Shown: piece after piece, positions 46,101 through 61,400 of the stretch
How positions within the stretch are numbered: position 1 is the stretch's first letter
Layout: every line of letters begins with the position of its first letter
Notes under the pieces: model-generated
Databases searched by the model: none
What the model was told of the DNA's origin: nothing
The model's input: the letters and a program-made list of their open reading frames with translations, nothing else
Assembly: GCF_003945595.2 (NCBI RefSeq)
Contig: NW_024104378.1
Span: 1,302,489 to 1,366,488 of the forward strand
Length of the DNA: 64,000 nt
Reading direction: 5' to 3'
From: Pipra filicauda
Lineage: Eukaryota; Chordata; Aves; Passeriformes; Pipridae
Position numbers and translations under genes: made by a program

Positions 46101-49100
46101 TTGTGGCTCATGTCTCGTTACTTAAATCATTAAAACTACAGGACTAAAGATTACAAGTAACATTTGCTGTTTTAGAGTCCATGGTGCTTTATTTCTTGGA
46201 GTACAGAACACAAAACTATAAAGTCGAAGGTACTTTTCCAGTGTCTTCACCATCATCCAGTCCCATACTACCAACCATACAAATGCTTGAAATTGTATAA
46301 AAAGTAATTGAAGCCTTTGCTTTTGAAATAAACATGCTGTATCATGATCTTCTAATTTTCAAAGAATTTTGCATATCTGCAGTTTGTCCAGCATTAGACC
46401 TGGAAGCACAGGAGTGGTACAGCTTGCTAACACACAGCACCATATAGGGAAGTAAAGGGCCTATTTAGATAGTGTTATACATAGGCATCTTCCTTGGGCT
46501 CCTGGTTAGAAAAACACATGATTTTTAGAGTAATACATTCTGCCCCACCCATCTCTGGTCATGGTTGGCCTTGTGTCAAGATTGCCCTCACTGGCTGTAT
46601 CCACACTAGCAACTTAATTATGCCTGGGATCATTCCCTGGCTGTGAGGTCAGCTGGCACAGAGCACCCACAGCCACATCATTAACATCTTGCAGGGGACG
46701 ATCTTTGGCTAATGCTGACTCCCACTGCACAGAGAACTAGCTGAAACCATGCCTGGGACCACTCTAACCATTCAAAATATAGATTATTGAATCTATTGCA
46801 TTTATTCTAATAGCTGGTAAACTGATACTTAATTTATGACTATAGATACAGGGATTGTCTTGTGCACACAGAAGAAAAGGGATATTTCTCTTGTATGCAT
46901 CTTCGTAATCTTCTTGAGGTGCAGGACAGGTAAGGCAATTGAGACTTATATGGAGATTAACAGGAACAGCTGTAGTTAAAAGTGTGTGGAATAGTGTTTT
47001 CTTGCTCAGTTTGCGAAGGGTTTAGAGAGATGTGTGGCGTTTGACCTTCCACTGCAGGCCACTTGGTTGGAGGTGCCATTGGAATTGTGAAGCAATTCAA
47101 AGTACAAATGCTTACTGGAGATGGCTTTCTTAAAGCCACAGGCAGTAAATTCCCAAAGAAACCATGACTAAGAAAGACTCTTCTGCTTGGCTAGTCAACC
47201 CTTGCTTTATGCCTTGTAAAACTGTTAGAACATATCTGAGGGGATAAAAGAAAAATTTGTGTGCAACTGTTACTTGTAAAGCTTTTCTATTTGACTTAAG
47301 CTGTTTTGGTGTGTCTCTGGAGGCAACTCAATATTTGACAATACAGGTAGTTCGATTATAGAATAGAAAGGTGGTTTCTGAAGAATCTGTACTTTTCACA
47401 GTCTCATTCTGTACCACGATGGCCTCTTTAATGTTGTTGCAATATGAACAGTGATATATTTGTCTGACCACAGACTTTCTTTCTGAGAGTTGGACAACAT
47501 AAACATCTTTGCTGTGAAGGAGTAGCAACAAGAAGATAATCCCACCTACTGGGATTACTCAGTGCCTAATTTATTATTACCTAACCAAGACTTTTAAGGA
47601 ACCCTTAAGCCTTGACAAAAATTAGCTGGGAATATTAAAATTCTGATAGGAATCATAACCAGTCCAGCGTCTTAAAAGCTATGCAGCAGGTCTTCGTGCA
47701 GGGAGAGATAGGCCCTCTTCTGCGAAGACAACTTTCTGTGTGCCTTACTGCTCTTTCATATGTTCTCAAATATAAAGCTTTCAGAGCATAGTGCAAGCAT
47801 GACACCAACATCTTCAGACATCAAACTCACCCTTCTATCACCACTACAGTTTTTCTGGGGTGCTGAGTAATATCCAGCATTCTAGGAAGGGTCATTAATG
47901 GTGAGACAGTCTGTGTTTCAATCACCTGCCTATCAATCAAATTCCTGAAGGCCAGAGTTCAATTAATTGATGACACCCTTGAGGCAACCTAAGCAGTTAA
48001 CAAGTCAGTGAGACTTGGTAGAAAAACAAGCTGTAAGTTTAAAAAAAAACCCCAACAACAAAACCTCCCATAACTCTCATTTGCCATTTTACCTCCCTCT
48101 GATTTGTCTTTCCATTGCTGCCCCTCACTTCCAAAGACAATGCATACTTTTCATGCAAAAAGCATGGACTAGACACATTAAAACAAGACATATTTCAAAC
48201 CCAGACATCCTCTGTGCCATAGATAGATTCACGATCTCTCAAATGCCAAAGGAAAATAACCAGAGTTTATCACAGTCCTAATAGCTAACTTCACTGTTTT
48301 CTTTTCTTCTTAGCTGCTTTAAATTATTTCTCCATACTTCACAAATTTTTAGTGAGTTGTGCTTCAAGTCCCCCTTTTGTAGGATTTTCTTTTGTATTGC
48401 TTTGATTTAATGCATTTACTTTTTGACTTTCAATAACCTCTGATGTAGAAGTTTGCATCACTTAAATGACACCCCAAAAACCTCTGAACTATGTAAGGAC
48501 CTCTCCCAAATACAGAATCACTTTCTTTTGTGGTACTAAATCAGACAAACATGGTTTTAACAAGAAAAAAATCTAAAACAGTGAAATCAGTTTTGTTTAG
48601 TCAAGAGAGTTTATCTTGTCCTTACCAAAGTAAATGTGCATGATGATACAATTTAGATGTAATTAGAACTTAATGTTTTTGCTAAATGTTTATGTATATG
48701 TAGATGTTTATGTTTATGTAGATGTGCTTAAATAAATCATTTAGCTTAATTATACACCAGCTTGCATCAGGCTTTTAGCTGAAAGGTAGGTTTCATTGGT
48801 GTAATAGAGTTTGATATTGTCTTATGTTAAAATTACACAAACTCACTAGTTTGTCAAGTTATATATAACCATACTGGATGGCTTTGTCTGACAAGTTTCA
48901 GACATAAATAAATCTTCTGATAGACCTGTCCTGGTCTCAAAATGTATGATGAAAAATGAACTGGGCAAGTTTTCCACAGTTGGGTTATTGTTATTTTTTT
49001 GAGGACCTCTAGTCAGTGCAGCAAACAAAATATACTGGTAGTTTGCCTTGGCTAAGGTTTTGCTTCTCACCAATGGTTTGTTTCTGTCTTTAGCTTGTTG

Positions 49101-52100
49101 AAGGAGGTGGGGAGTATCTCTTTTCCACGTGGAGTGAACTATTTTGATAGAGAGGGAATGCAAGGTTCTAGCACCTCTTGCTGAGTGAGAGCTGAAGCAG
49201 AAATGCTGCCCAAATTGATCAGAATATACAAAATCTGTTTGGGGTGGTTTGTATCACAGGTTTTATTTACAACAGCACAAAGCAATGTATAAGGGGTAGG
49301 ATGATCTGGGAGAAGCCAGAGGTTTTGCCAGTTTGCTCACCAGCAAATCCCATGGAGTATCCCTGATCTCACTTTGTTTACTTGAGCTGTGTGTGGGGAC
49401 CATATCCTTGAGTTGAGAGCACTACTAAATATCCTGAAATCTGACTATGAGAGACTGAGCAGTTGATATATAGAACTGAAAGGAAATATATGGGTTTGGT
49501 ACATATGTTGATTATAGCAGCGTTATAACTTTGCATTTACATTGATAAATGGGATGGGCTACTGATTTGCTTATAAGTTCATTTGCAAATCTGACTACAA
49601 GAACATGAATTTTAAAGAGCAGACATATAACTCATTTGGATTCACAGAGATGCCTTGTTTCCCCTTCAGTCAGAAGTTTAAAACCCGTTGCTAGTCTTCT
49701 GATCCCTCATTACATTACATGCTCTAAAAGCTCTCCTTACAAGACATGAGGGGGAGAAGCCCTAAAGGTCTTCAGAAATCAACTGTCTCAAGATCCCTTC
49801 ACAAAAAATGATATTGGATGGTGATAGTGGTGGTACAGTTGGGATGGAGACACTGTGTGATATTAGGGGTCTTCCCTAGCTCACAAGAAGGCTTCAGTAC
49901 TCTGCTTTATCTTTGACTCTCCATAGATGTCTATCTGATGACAAGATTCCAGAGGAAAAGGGAATTTTAAAAGCACAGACTTATCTAACAAACCACTTCC
50001 AGCTTTCTTTCTTTCAATCTAATTTCTTAGGAAAGATCTCCCCTTAAGTCTGCTGCTGATTGCATCAAATTTATTTTCAAATAATTGACAACAATTAAAA
50101 TATGCCAGGCAGACTCTTCAGAGAAAAGAAAAAAAGATAATGGGAAGCATATTTGGACATAAGAAAAGGTAGAACTGGAAAGAAAAGGCTTCTAAGCGTG
50201 CAAATGATCAGCTGGGTTGTAGACCAACCTTCTCTCTGGACAAGGCATACGAGAACAAACACCAGTTATCTGCTGGACAGGAAACTAAAGATCTGGACCC
50301 GGGGCAACCATTTCTACACTACTGCAGAAGTAGGTAAGTACAAATAAACTTATCGTAAGCTCTTGCAGATTTGCAAGATTATCCATGGAAGGAGTCTGGT
50401 ATCTTGAGAGGACCTGGAGACAGGCTGCCACCAAAAGGCAGTGAAGGGGACTGGGATTTTCTGAACTACAACAAAACAACAGTGCTTTCAAAAAGTTTAT
50501 TTGTTCAAAGTGAAGATGATCCAAGGGCTTAAAACAAAGAATAATTGCTCTGGCTTTCAAAAAAGTTCTATTGCTCTGATAGAATTTGCTGTCTTCCTGG
50601 CAGTTTATGAAGGCTGTAATATTGAAAAGAAGATTCAGGAAACCAAAACTTCTCTATCAGTAGGACCTGGCACAATCAAATGACAGTGGCAAGGCCAAGT
50701 ATTTGTATAACACATGCAATGACTGTCACAGCTTCTTGGAGGACTGCTGGTGGGTCACAACATGACAGCCATGGACAAAAACCTTTCTTTCTGAATGCAG
50801 TGCATACATGTGTGCAGTAGTGACTGTAAACAAGGACAAGGACATTTCTGTACTGCTTCAAAAGCTTTGTGAAATCTTTAATGGTATGTATTGCTTTGTG
50901 CCAGATAACCCTTCAAAAAAATCTGTTAATAGAAGACATTGTACAGGGCTTAGAAATTATAATGTTTCTGCAATACATATCCCTTCTCCTTTCTCCCTTT
51001 CAGAAATACACAGTGATATAAAACTCTTGCATCTTCAAATTAATGAAAAAAATATCATGGACTGAAATATAGTGAGATTTTTTTCTGGCTTTCTTGGGGC
51101 CACACATTTTTATGAGGCAGAAGATCTTGTAAGCCTGCTAGTGCACCAGATGTGGGAGTTTGCTTCTGATTCAGATCAAAATCACCAAGTAGAATCCAGA
51201 TCCCAAGCTGAGAAATGGCAGAGTTTGCTTCCTCTGACAGTTTTGAGTGTTTTCAATACGCTATCCCTACTCTTAAGGAAACCAGCTTAGGTACTGACAT
51301 CTCTGACAACACAGAATTGAAAACAACGAACCAATACTTTCCTACTTTTTCTTTTTAAAAAATATTTTTATTTTAATTGTGAGGTCATCTGCTCTTACCA
51401 GTCATCTAGTTTGCTTCACACAAAGGATGAAATGATCAGCTCAGTTTTCAGATATCTATTCGTGCAAGAGTGGCATCTCTAACTCCCAAACTATTTGGCC
51501 TTTGTATTGTAATGACTCACTGTTGTTACCAGGGGAGACAACAATGAAGAATTTTCTTCTTGGTTTCCATAGTGTGATTAGTAGGGCTTGTACATTTATT
51601 TTGTTCTGGTAGCTTCTGCATGCATAATACAGGTCTGGGATCTCTAGTCATTCTCTTGTCCCTGTTATTAGAAATGGCATTTCTTCAGCAAGCATTTGCT
51701 AGGTATTTTTAAGGGCTGTTTAGTTTGGGCTATATAATCTTTTTCATTTATTATTTGTATGTGAGTCCTATGTTCTATTGTTTCAGCTCAATATAGGCTG
51801 GTTATAAAATACACCTGAACATGGGTATTTACAGAATAGCTATTCCCACCCAGTACCACTTTCTTGAACTGTAGGTCAGAGTTCCCTGTGAATGCTCTGA
51901 AGCAGTATCCCAAATTCACCGTCCCATTAAGTTCCTGTAGATCACCAAGAAGAAAATCAAAATCCTTTCTGAGGTTTTCTTGTAAAGTTTACTTTTAAAA
52001 GTACCTGTACTGAATAATTGTGTTCTGTTTTAATTTTTATGGTGCATGTATTGTACATTGCATTCATTTTCTCAGTAATGACAGCCAAATATACTTTTCT

Positions 52101-54959
52101 GTTTATTATCATGAAAAAAATGTTACTAGCACGGATATCAGTCATGTCTCTGAATGTTATATTTCAAATTGGTTTGTCCTCTCATGTATAATGGCAGAAG
52201 AGATTGTTTGATGATTAACTCTCTATTTATCATTCCTATTTACCATTTTTTAACTAGGGCACATACTAACTTATGCTGAGCATGTTATTTGTTTTACAGT
52301 TCAACTCTCATTGCCAAAATTTTATTTGCTTTTATAGAGTTCAAAGGTAGATTTTCTTGGCGCTGTGGAAGACTGAACCTAAAAAGTAACAAAGGCTTTT
52401 TTCTCTTTGAATCTTGGTTACCCCAAGCAATACGTGTTTCTGCATTCAATCAAAACAAAACTACAATAGGAGGGAACTTCTTGTGGATAAACCAAGGCAC
52501 AAGTTATCTTCCTGCCACAGCAAGAAATAAAGCAACTGAAGCAGCCCTTGTTTGTGGGCAGAACATTTTTCAGCTACACCTTTGGGAATTGGCAGGCTGA
52601 GAGTTATACAAAGCAACCTGAATATCTCTTCAGCAAGCTGTGATCATTTTGAAGCAAGTTGCTTCTGCAAATGGGCAAAAGTACTGGGAACAGTAAGGTG
52701 TAGCACGTAGAAAATAACGTTTCTCAAATTTGTAAACCATGTTAATGTGCTTTAATATTTTTCTTATGTACATTGTTTTTAAGAAAATTAATCCCATCTG
52801 TTTCATTAAAAATGTCTTTTCCTGACACTGGAAGCAAACAAAAAAAATTTAAGAATCCTTGATCTTAAATGAATCTTGAATTTTGTTTTTGAAATATACC
52901 TAATTGTGTGAAAGCCTTGTCTTTGTTTCTACTTAATCTTCATCCTTCTTCCACTGTTATAATGGGGTTTAATTTTTAGAGGAAATTCTTCCTTTCTTTT
53001 GCATCTAACTTTTTATTAATTTACATTTTTATTTACTTTTAATATCCTAGCTTCCTACTTTTTATTTTTTATAATATAAATATATTTGTGAAAGGGATCC
53101 GACAAAATAGGGGAGAAAAGGTTTGTTTCTTTCTAAATGCAGGACGTATTGTTTTCTTAAAACTCATTTTAAATTTTTGTACACTTATCAGCAAGAAAAA
53201 GGAGCAAAACTAAAGGCTTAAAATATGAACACTCCAAAGTGTTCTGATATTTAATTTTAAAAAATTTACAGATGAATATTTCATTGTCACTGATTTCCTA
53301 TTTTAAACAAATTTATCCAAAACATAATGCAGCAATTAGTGTACAGCTAAACCAATGCTCCTGTATTTATACTAAAGCATTAGCAAAAGTATAAAAAATA
53401 TTCTGTTCCTTTTCAGATGCTACTCAAAGACTATTCTGAGACTATTGAAAGGCTGCTCTGAGACTAAAAAAAATTGCTTCTTCCCCATTTCTATTTGAAG
53501 AAATTAATGTATGTCTTTGCCTTGCAAAGAAGTAAAAAAGCAGATGTTACTCTTTTATCTTGTGCCTTATTTGCTGATCACTCGAAACACTGCTAGAAGT
53601 GGAATGCTCTCCTGTACCTTAATGTGCTGACGATAGTGAGGTGTTATCTCAAAGGCTGCCTCTCAACCTCTACCCTGTCACATTAGCCAAGATCAGCTAT
53701 GCAGCGTGCACTGTCAGTTCTTGAGGTTAAACACTCTACAACTGGTGAAAAGTCTTTCTCAGTTAGGGGCCACAACTGTGAACTTTCTCATGAGCAGAGA
53801 GACTTTTAGGACCAACCTGTCCTTCCTATCTAAGCCAAAACTTTCTGTAACTTGGTTGGTGCTGGGAGAACCTGCTCCATGCAACTGATGATGGTTGTCA
53901 GCAAAACTGATCTGACTTCACAGAGCCTTTCACTGTCTTACAGTAATTTTTTACTGGGTTGTATTGTAACATTTTTAACAATCCCTTCAGGCTGGATTCA
54001 GGGAAAGATTCAACTTCCAATTGCACAAGAACTTAGGGAAGGCATTTCTGTTCAAGAGAAAACTCTCCAAATCCCCTCAACTTGCTTACGGGAAAAACAA
54101 AATTTTGAATGTCCTGGCCCTTTGATTTCTGAGGTTAATGTGTTTCACTTGGGGGACCAATTCTCCTCAATTCAGTAAAAAGTATGTATAGATGCCCAGC
54201 TCAGCACTATGAATCCTATACCTTGTGTCAAATCCCATGGTGCCTGAATCTGTGTTTTCTTTCTGCCCCTCTCAGGATAAAATTGCTGTGGTTGTTCTCC
54301 AGTATGCTCAGCAGATTATAGGCTGAAAAATCATGGTAGTGACTGTTAGGAAAATTATAGGGGCTCAGATTTGAATTAATATTTGCTGGGACATGAAGGT
54401 GTCTTGCACACGAATGATACAAGAGATGATATTGAGTGTGGCCTGATTAGATGTAGGGATGCTATTGCCATCATCCCTCCTCACAAGAAGTATTCATTTG
54501 GACCTAGGTAGCTTCAGACTCTGTGTTTTTCTCTTTGAGTGATAGTAGTGTTGGCATTTAAGGCAGACTTCTGACACTGGAACAGGATCAAATAGCTTCA
54601 TAAGGGCTGAAAGCTTTTCCTTGTGCATTTTTAGACAATGGCTCAAATAAATAGTATTTATGTTTTTATAGGTTGAATGTTTAGCTTGAACTTTTGGTAG
54701 TTCTTCATATCTGAGTACTTGATTTTTCTTCTCAAAAGGGAGCTGAAAATTTATTCTGTAAAAGCTGTCATAGCAGCAATTTGATGATTGTCCTCTCTTA
54801 AAGCTAGGCCACAGGATAGATAGTACTTGTCCTTCGCTCTCCTTGGGTTATTTTCTTCCCCTCTGTTCCCTTCCCACAAACATCCATCCAGCCAAACACT
54901 TCATAAATTTTGCTCTGTAAGACATAAAGGTTTTTTCTCCTAGTGGCAAGCACTGTTGA

Positions 54960-55440
54960 CCAAATAATGTTGTCAGTGATATTTGCGGAACCATTTTACT
55001 TGAATTGCATCATTTTGATGCATGATATTGCACTCTTCATTTTGCCAAGAGTACAGCATTGAAAAGAAGAAAAAGCAGGAAAAAATGTGCCCTCTGTGGA
55101 AAAAAAATTAATAAGAAGGTACCACTTTTGTAAAGTCACATTTGCAGGCAAAATTAACTGCTTTAAAGCCAATTATATTTCCCTGAAGGCCAAAAGGAAA
55201 TGTGTGTGGTAGTTAAATATTGCAAGACCAAGAATTTTTCAGCTAGTGAAATAGAAAAATATCTACTACTAGGCTGCCGCTCATCTCATCTCCTGTCAAT
55301 TCCTCTTCCTGATAGAAGTATTTTTATGTTACCAAGCTGTAGCTGTTTAGGCCTTTTCCATAAACCAGAGGGTTTGAGATGCCTTATTATTGCCGGCAAT
55401 TTTGGCACTTCCTTCCTACTCCCATAATGGCAGAGTCTGT
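54960..55440. promoter_or_regulatory. Candidate conserved non-coding block
   Basis: The sequence contains repeated gcatcattttgatgcatgat palindromic words (54998-55027). Downstream are paired-box/homeodomain-like words (gccaattatatttccc, aaaattaactgc) and a run with retained CpGs (ctgccgctcatc, attgccggcaatttt). attgccggcaat is a 12-bp perfect palindrome (near 55391-55402). This is compositional evidence only. Confidence 0.2.
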
Positions 55441-58400
55441 GAGGTTCCTCATAAAGACATGAGTGCCAGATACTGACACAGTACAGAACTCAGCCCCAGG
55501 CTTCCCAGGCTTGTCCTCTTATTACTGAAGCAGAATGGAAGTTGTGAATTCACAAATATTTATTTGAATAGTGCAAATGCATTTTAAGTGATAAACTTTC
55601 CAAAATGGAATGATTCTCACTCAACGCACTGGAAATAAAAGATCATGGTGCAGTGCTAATATGTCCCACTTTCCCCTTAAAGCAGTTGCCATCAGATTAT
55701 TTTCTTCTTGCAAACAAGAAAGAAGAGATTCCTTCTTTTATGCCACCTGACATATCACACCTGATGCCATGAATTACTTCCCCTTCTACCTGTTGGGGCT
55801 TAGCCTTAAATGGTTTGATTAATATGAAGTCAAATGTAACAGAGTTGTTCCTAACTTCACATGAAAGACTCACCTTGATTCTCTTTGATTCATAAAGAAG
55901 AAGGTTGTAGCTTACTATAAGGCCTTGTCTCTGTAGATCTCCATCTATGCTTTGGTCATCCAACATTCAGGAGAATTTGAGAACCAAGGTCATTCATTAT
56001 GAAAACATATGGCATAAGGCTTTTCCACTTAAAGGATATGACCTATGTATGCCCATAATTTCTTCCCATTCACAACCTAAAATCCACCTTATCGAACACT
56101 CCTGTTTCGTGCTAGTGCTGCGATGGATTTAGAGAAACTATTTTACCTAGATGCACTCTACTCTCCAAAGGCCCACAGAAAAAGCCTTCAAAAAATGAGA
56201 TAACTTTTCCCTCACAGATGATGGGATACTAGTGTTGTTGTGTAAAGTTTTCAGGCAGACCTAAGACCCTGGGTATTGCAAGTGAAGAATGGCAGTGTGG
56301 CAAACTGTGAATCCAACACATTCTACATCCTGGATTGAAACCGAAAACTATTAGAATAAAAGAATAGCAAATAGTAAAAGGGTATGCATCATGTATTGAC
56401 AGTTATCTGGTAAGTATAAAAAGTGTGTCAGCAGTTTGCCCACAACATATATTAGTAGTAATTAATAACTGACTACTTCCCTGGTAACTAGGCTTTTTGT
56501 TTAAATGACTAACAGCAACTAAAGAATTCCTTATTTTTAGTTTGCATGCCTTCCACACTCCTTTCCTCAGAATGGTGATATAAAGCAAAGCTAAGGGGCC
56601 AAAATCTGTAAAGCCATAAGCAAGAAGCTTCACGGGGAGATACATTCCTTTAACTGGAAGGGTTAAGTAATGTTGTTGGAGAATATTGGCTGATGGATAG
56701 TGGAGTGCGATGGTTTAATTAACTTCCCATGGGACCCATCAGACATAATTCTACTTTTGTCAACTGTGAAATATATAATTGGTTTAGCTGAGAGGTTTTC
56801 TTTTGGAAAACACTCCTTCTTATTAATTTGCTGATCTGGATGATGAGGTTGATTGGCTTGTAGTAACAGCATGAAAAAAAACATTTATTTACCATCTACT
56901 GTAAAAGGCTTTGATTATTTTTCCTCAGATGAGAAAGTTTTTGGAGGGGCTGTAATTCATCATCTGACTCAAGAGGGGAGCCTTTACATGTCACGAGCAG
57001 CTTGATCAGACCCTCACAGTCTGTTACTTAATATGAAAAATGTTCTACATTTATCCTACCAGACCACCAGCAGTGTTATGTTCAGAGCAGGCATAAAAAA
57101 ATGCATGATGTCTTCCTGAGCAATATCTTCCTTCTCTTCTGTGCAGAGGGTTAGGTGGAGAGGGTTACAGGGTGGTTAAAGACTTCTAATGACTGAAATC
57201 AGATTGAGAACAGTGTTTCTAAATTTCAGCAGAGGTTTTATTGTCCAGTCTTAATCCCTGCTTTAAAATGGACAGCAAATAAAAGGCAGCAAGATCATGG
57301 CAAGCTCATTCATTGTAGGTGACTCTTTACCTTCTACCTAATGGAAGTGAGGGGCAAGGTGATGTATGAAGTAATCTCTGAGTCTCAGTATGTGTTTTCA
57401 ATTCAGAAGTTTTTCCTGAAGATCTGAATGTACAGTACCCTGCTCAGATGGACTGGATCAGAGAAGAAAAAGGAGTTGTCACTGCAGACTTGTGGCTTGA
57501 TTTGCAATACTTTAAAACAAGCAATCCATTATAGACTAGAGTCATCAGAAGGAGATGAAAGAATTATCTGCTGGTTGAGGGTTGGGGCTTTTTCTTTTTT
57601 TAATGCAGGGTGTTTGGTACAAGATTGTTAAGCATTTTTAGATGAACACTGGACAGAGTGACTCAGGCTGCCACCAAACTTCATCCATCTCCTCATTTAC
57701 ACCAGTAAATACCACTGCCCTCCCATCTCACAGAATAAAAGGGAAGCACACAGATTCCTGCGCTATTTACACAGAGAAGTCAGAGGTGTGACAAGACCTT
57801 GGAACTGGCATCCTGCCAGGGTAATGCTCTTCCTGATGACCTAGAAGGAATGGCTCCACAGTACCCTTATCTCTCTCACTTCAGAAATTTGAGGATGACA
57901 AAGTAGCCCTGCAACTTTTAGGATGGTGTAAGTGGTAGTAGCAAGTAGCCCATAATGACTTGGCTTTCATTAGCAATGGGATTCTTAACTTTTCTAACAT
58001 TTTATAGTAGTGAAAGTCAAAGCTGTCTAGGAAAAACGTAGCTTTCCTCCTGCAGAAGATATCTGCATCTACCTGTACTGAATTTGGACCCAACGGTTGC
58101 ATAAAAGAAAGTTTAAAATAGCGTTAAGCCCCCTCTAATGCCCTTCTTCAGGTTCCCTTTATAGTAACTTTACAGATTTTTTTACATTTTGCTTTTATTT
58201 CCTTCTTTTCAGATCTGCAGCACAGGTAAACTTGCCATGAAATTTCAGGATGATACATTCATCATGTTTATAAATTAAATATTTGGTGAAAGTTAACCCA
58301 TTTTTCAGTTATAACCCTTTCATGACTTCAGTATACCTCAAGCACTACCATTGACTCACTAATTCAAGCCAAAATCATCAGGGAAGATGGAAGGTACTTT

Positions 58401-61400
58401 TTAAAGGCTTGGATTCAATCCCTAGAGTCTTCTATCTTGTGGAAGATTCTCAAGAAATACAGTTGCAACAGTATTTCTCTCACTGGTTTACAAAGCAGGA
58501 AAGTTTTCAAATGCTCAACCACTGAAGCCAAGTAATACCTTTAAAGGTATAAGCACCTGTTATATACAATGTAAGAGTTTTATTGTGATACCCATGTAAT
58601 TTGTGTATATATAGTAACCCCAATACCTTATTGAAAATGAAGTTGTAGGTCCTTCCTTGACTGTCATTCTGCTCTTATTGAGCAGCACATTATTTTAGAC
58701 ACAGACCAACTGCAAACAGCGAGACAATTTGTGATAAGTCTATTATTCTGAATGAGGGTGGCAAAATCTAGTCCAGAAGGAGAGAGGGCTTTATGAAGAT
58801 TAACAAGAAAAAAAGGGTAAATATCTTTTAAAGAAAAAAACTCCTATATTGGCTATAAAGAAACTTTACTTTTGCACAATATCTTATTTAATTTCAGTAA
58901 GACGAGGCAATGATAACATGATTCTATTTATCTTAATATCATTTTTAATATGTTGTCTTAAACTTCCATTAAATACAGAGGAGATAAGCTTACTTCCTAA
59001 GACTATAAATGACCATAGCAAGAGTCCTTTATCATTTGAAGTTATAGTTTAGGTCCTAACTAATTTTAAAGAATTTCAGATGTAAATAGGAATTTATAAC
59101 CCAAGCACAGAGTGTGAGATGCCATTCCCAGCCAAAACTTGCAGCATTTGTTCAAGTTGGCAGAGCCAAGTGGACGGAGTGGTGTAAAATATCTTTGCTC
59201 TGTTTTACTAATTACTACACGGCTGCCAAAGATACAAGCGGAGAGATAGGACTTCAAGGGATGTGCTGGTGTTAGACTGCAGAGCCTCTTTCTGAAATTA
59301 GTGAACATGAAAGGAATGTGTTGTGAGCTCCTATCTACTGTTTATCTATGAGGGCCCAGCAGATAGTGAGCTTGACAGTGAAATTCTAGATGAAATGCCA
59401 AAGTTTCCTTAGTCCCTGGGACCCCTCAGTGTATCTTTTCTTGATTCATAAGGGAGTGACTGGTATTTGAACACTGATAACAGCAATCTTTCTGGTGGTG
59501 CCGAGTTAGAAAAGACATTCCTCAAAAATAAACAGCAGAACAACTAGTTTCTTTTTTTCCCCCCTCCAAGTGGCAGCCCATATGAGAGTCAAATCAGTTC
59601 ATGAAGCAGAACAATTAAGCCTATGCAGATCTAAACATCCATTGCAGGATAAGAAAATTTCATTAATTTTGATATGCGTGAAGCTAGAGGTGAGCATGGC
59701 AACTGGGAGGAAATGTGTTGTAAAAACTTTCTATAAACTTACGAAAGCCATAAAATGAATTCTTTTACATGTAAATTTGTACAGTTGTGTTTAGGAAAGT
59801 TTATGAAAATCGCAGTTCTTGCCATAGATAAAAACAGACTCCAAGTAGCAAAATAAATTATATTCTTTGTTATATATATGTACTGCAGTTTAGGTACATT
59901 TACTGCTGTTTCTCTCACACATGCTGTATATAAGGAAGAGGATTTTCTTGCTGGGAACTGAAGTTTTAATTCAATGATTATAAGTTGTATATTCCCCTTG
60001 CACCTCCCGCATTATCTTGGGAAAAATATACAAGTACCAGTCAGTAGTTACTTTAAATTATTTAAAAAAACCCTGAACAAAACATTAAATATTGAAATTT
60101 ATTCAAATCTCCTTTCCAACCATGTGCAATTAGTAATACTTAGCTTTTGAAATGTGTATTTCTTTCCTCAAATATTTTCATTTCCTTGTCTGAAAAAATG
60201 CATTTTGTTCCACCAGTAACTAAGTTTTTACGTGTTTTACCCTGGGCATATCAACCCGTGCCCTTGGCATTACATGCAGACCATGAACAGTTGGAGAGAA
60301 GCTCTAATAAGGATGCTGTGTTACCAGACCAACTTTAGGACAGCACAATCCCAAGTTCTGAAGGTTTTCTGAGACCAGTCATCAGGTTAATCTATGTTTC
60401 ACCTGCAAAACCAAGATCCTCACCTCCACAATGAAGCAAAGGGACTGCAGGAAGTTGCTATCATATCCATTCTGATCTACTCCCCCAATTTCTCTGGGTA
60501 CTCAGCTTGTGTCCCTACCTCTCAGGTATGTTGAAAAACATTGGCTGTATCTCAAGGGATCAGTCTTGATCACCCATCTTCTAGTTGAGGAGGCACAATC
60601 TCTGGTCTAGTGCTTGTAACACAAATGCCTTGCACAAGGGGAAAAACAGGCCATCTATTCCACTTTGCCAAATCAAATGCTGGTAAATGCACCTCAATCA
60701 AATACTTCTTCTAGCAAGCAAAACTGTCATCATTGATAACACAAAATATCTGTAGGCATTGTCAAATATGTTTAGATCAAGGATACACATAACACTAGTT
60801 CTAGCTGTTCTGTGTCTCAATGTTTTATTGGAAATGAATGTAAAGGATGATGGTAATGGTAAATATAGGAATAGATTATCTGAAAATTTCTTGCGTCAGA
60901 TACACAAGAAGTTACATGCTCATTTCTAACACCATTTATTTATTCTAAATGGTCCTGGAAAGTTCTTCCAACTTGCTTTTGTAAAATCTGGATCTAATAC
61001 TGAAACATTTGTATGTTTACCTGTGTGTGTTTACTTGAAGTGTTTAACATTGGTAGGTATTTCAGCTTTTAACTATGTAATGCTACCCATTCCCATACCT
61101 TGGCAAATCAAGCAAATGCATTTCCATAGTAGAAGTAGAATTAAATAGAAGAAATATTTAAATTTTGTTTAGTTAACTGTAAAATCACATATACAGAGTA
61201 TTATTTCATTGCAATACAGGCTAGTATCTGACTTTATTGAGCAGTGACTGGACGATACTGTATTTTGTCAATCTTTTCAATATCCTTCCCTGAGATGAGA
61301 TCCATTCTAACTCTTTCAATTGGTGTCTCAATTTTAAGTGTTTCAATACTATTCCTACAGCAAATGACCAATGGAAATAGATAGGTATCTTTGAAAGCCT

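Noticed and set aside
46540..46780. Possible ancient repeat with two gcctggga-cca words
   Set aside because: Only a short internal similarity; no family terminus or tail could be recognised.
50100..50700. Possible endogenous retrovirus fragment
   Set aside because: No LTR ends, primer-binding site, protease or polymerase motif could be found here or elsewhere in the window.
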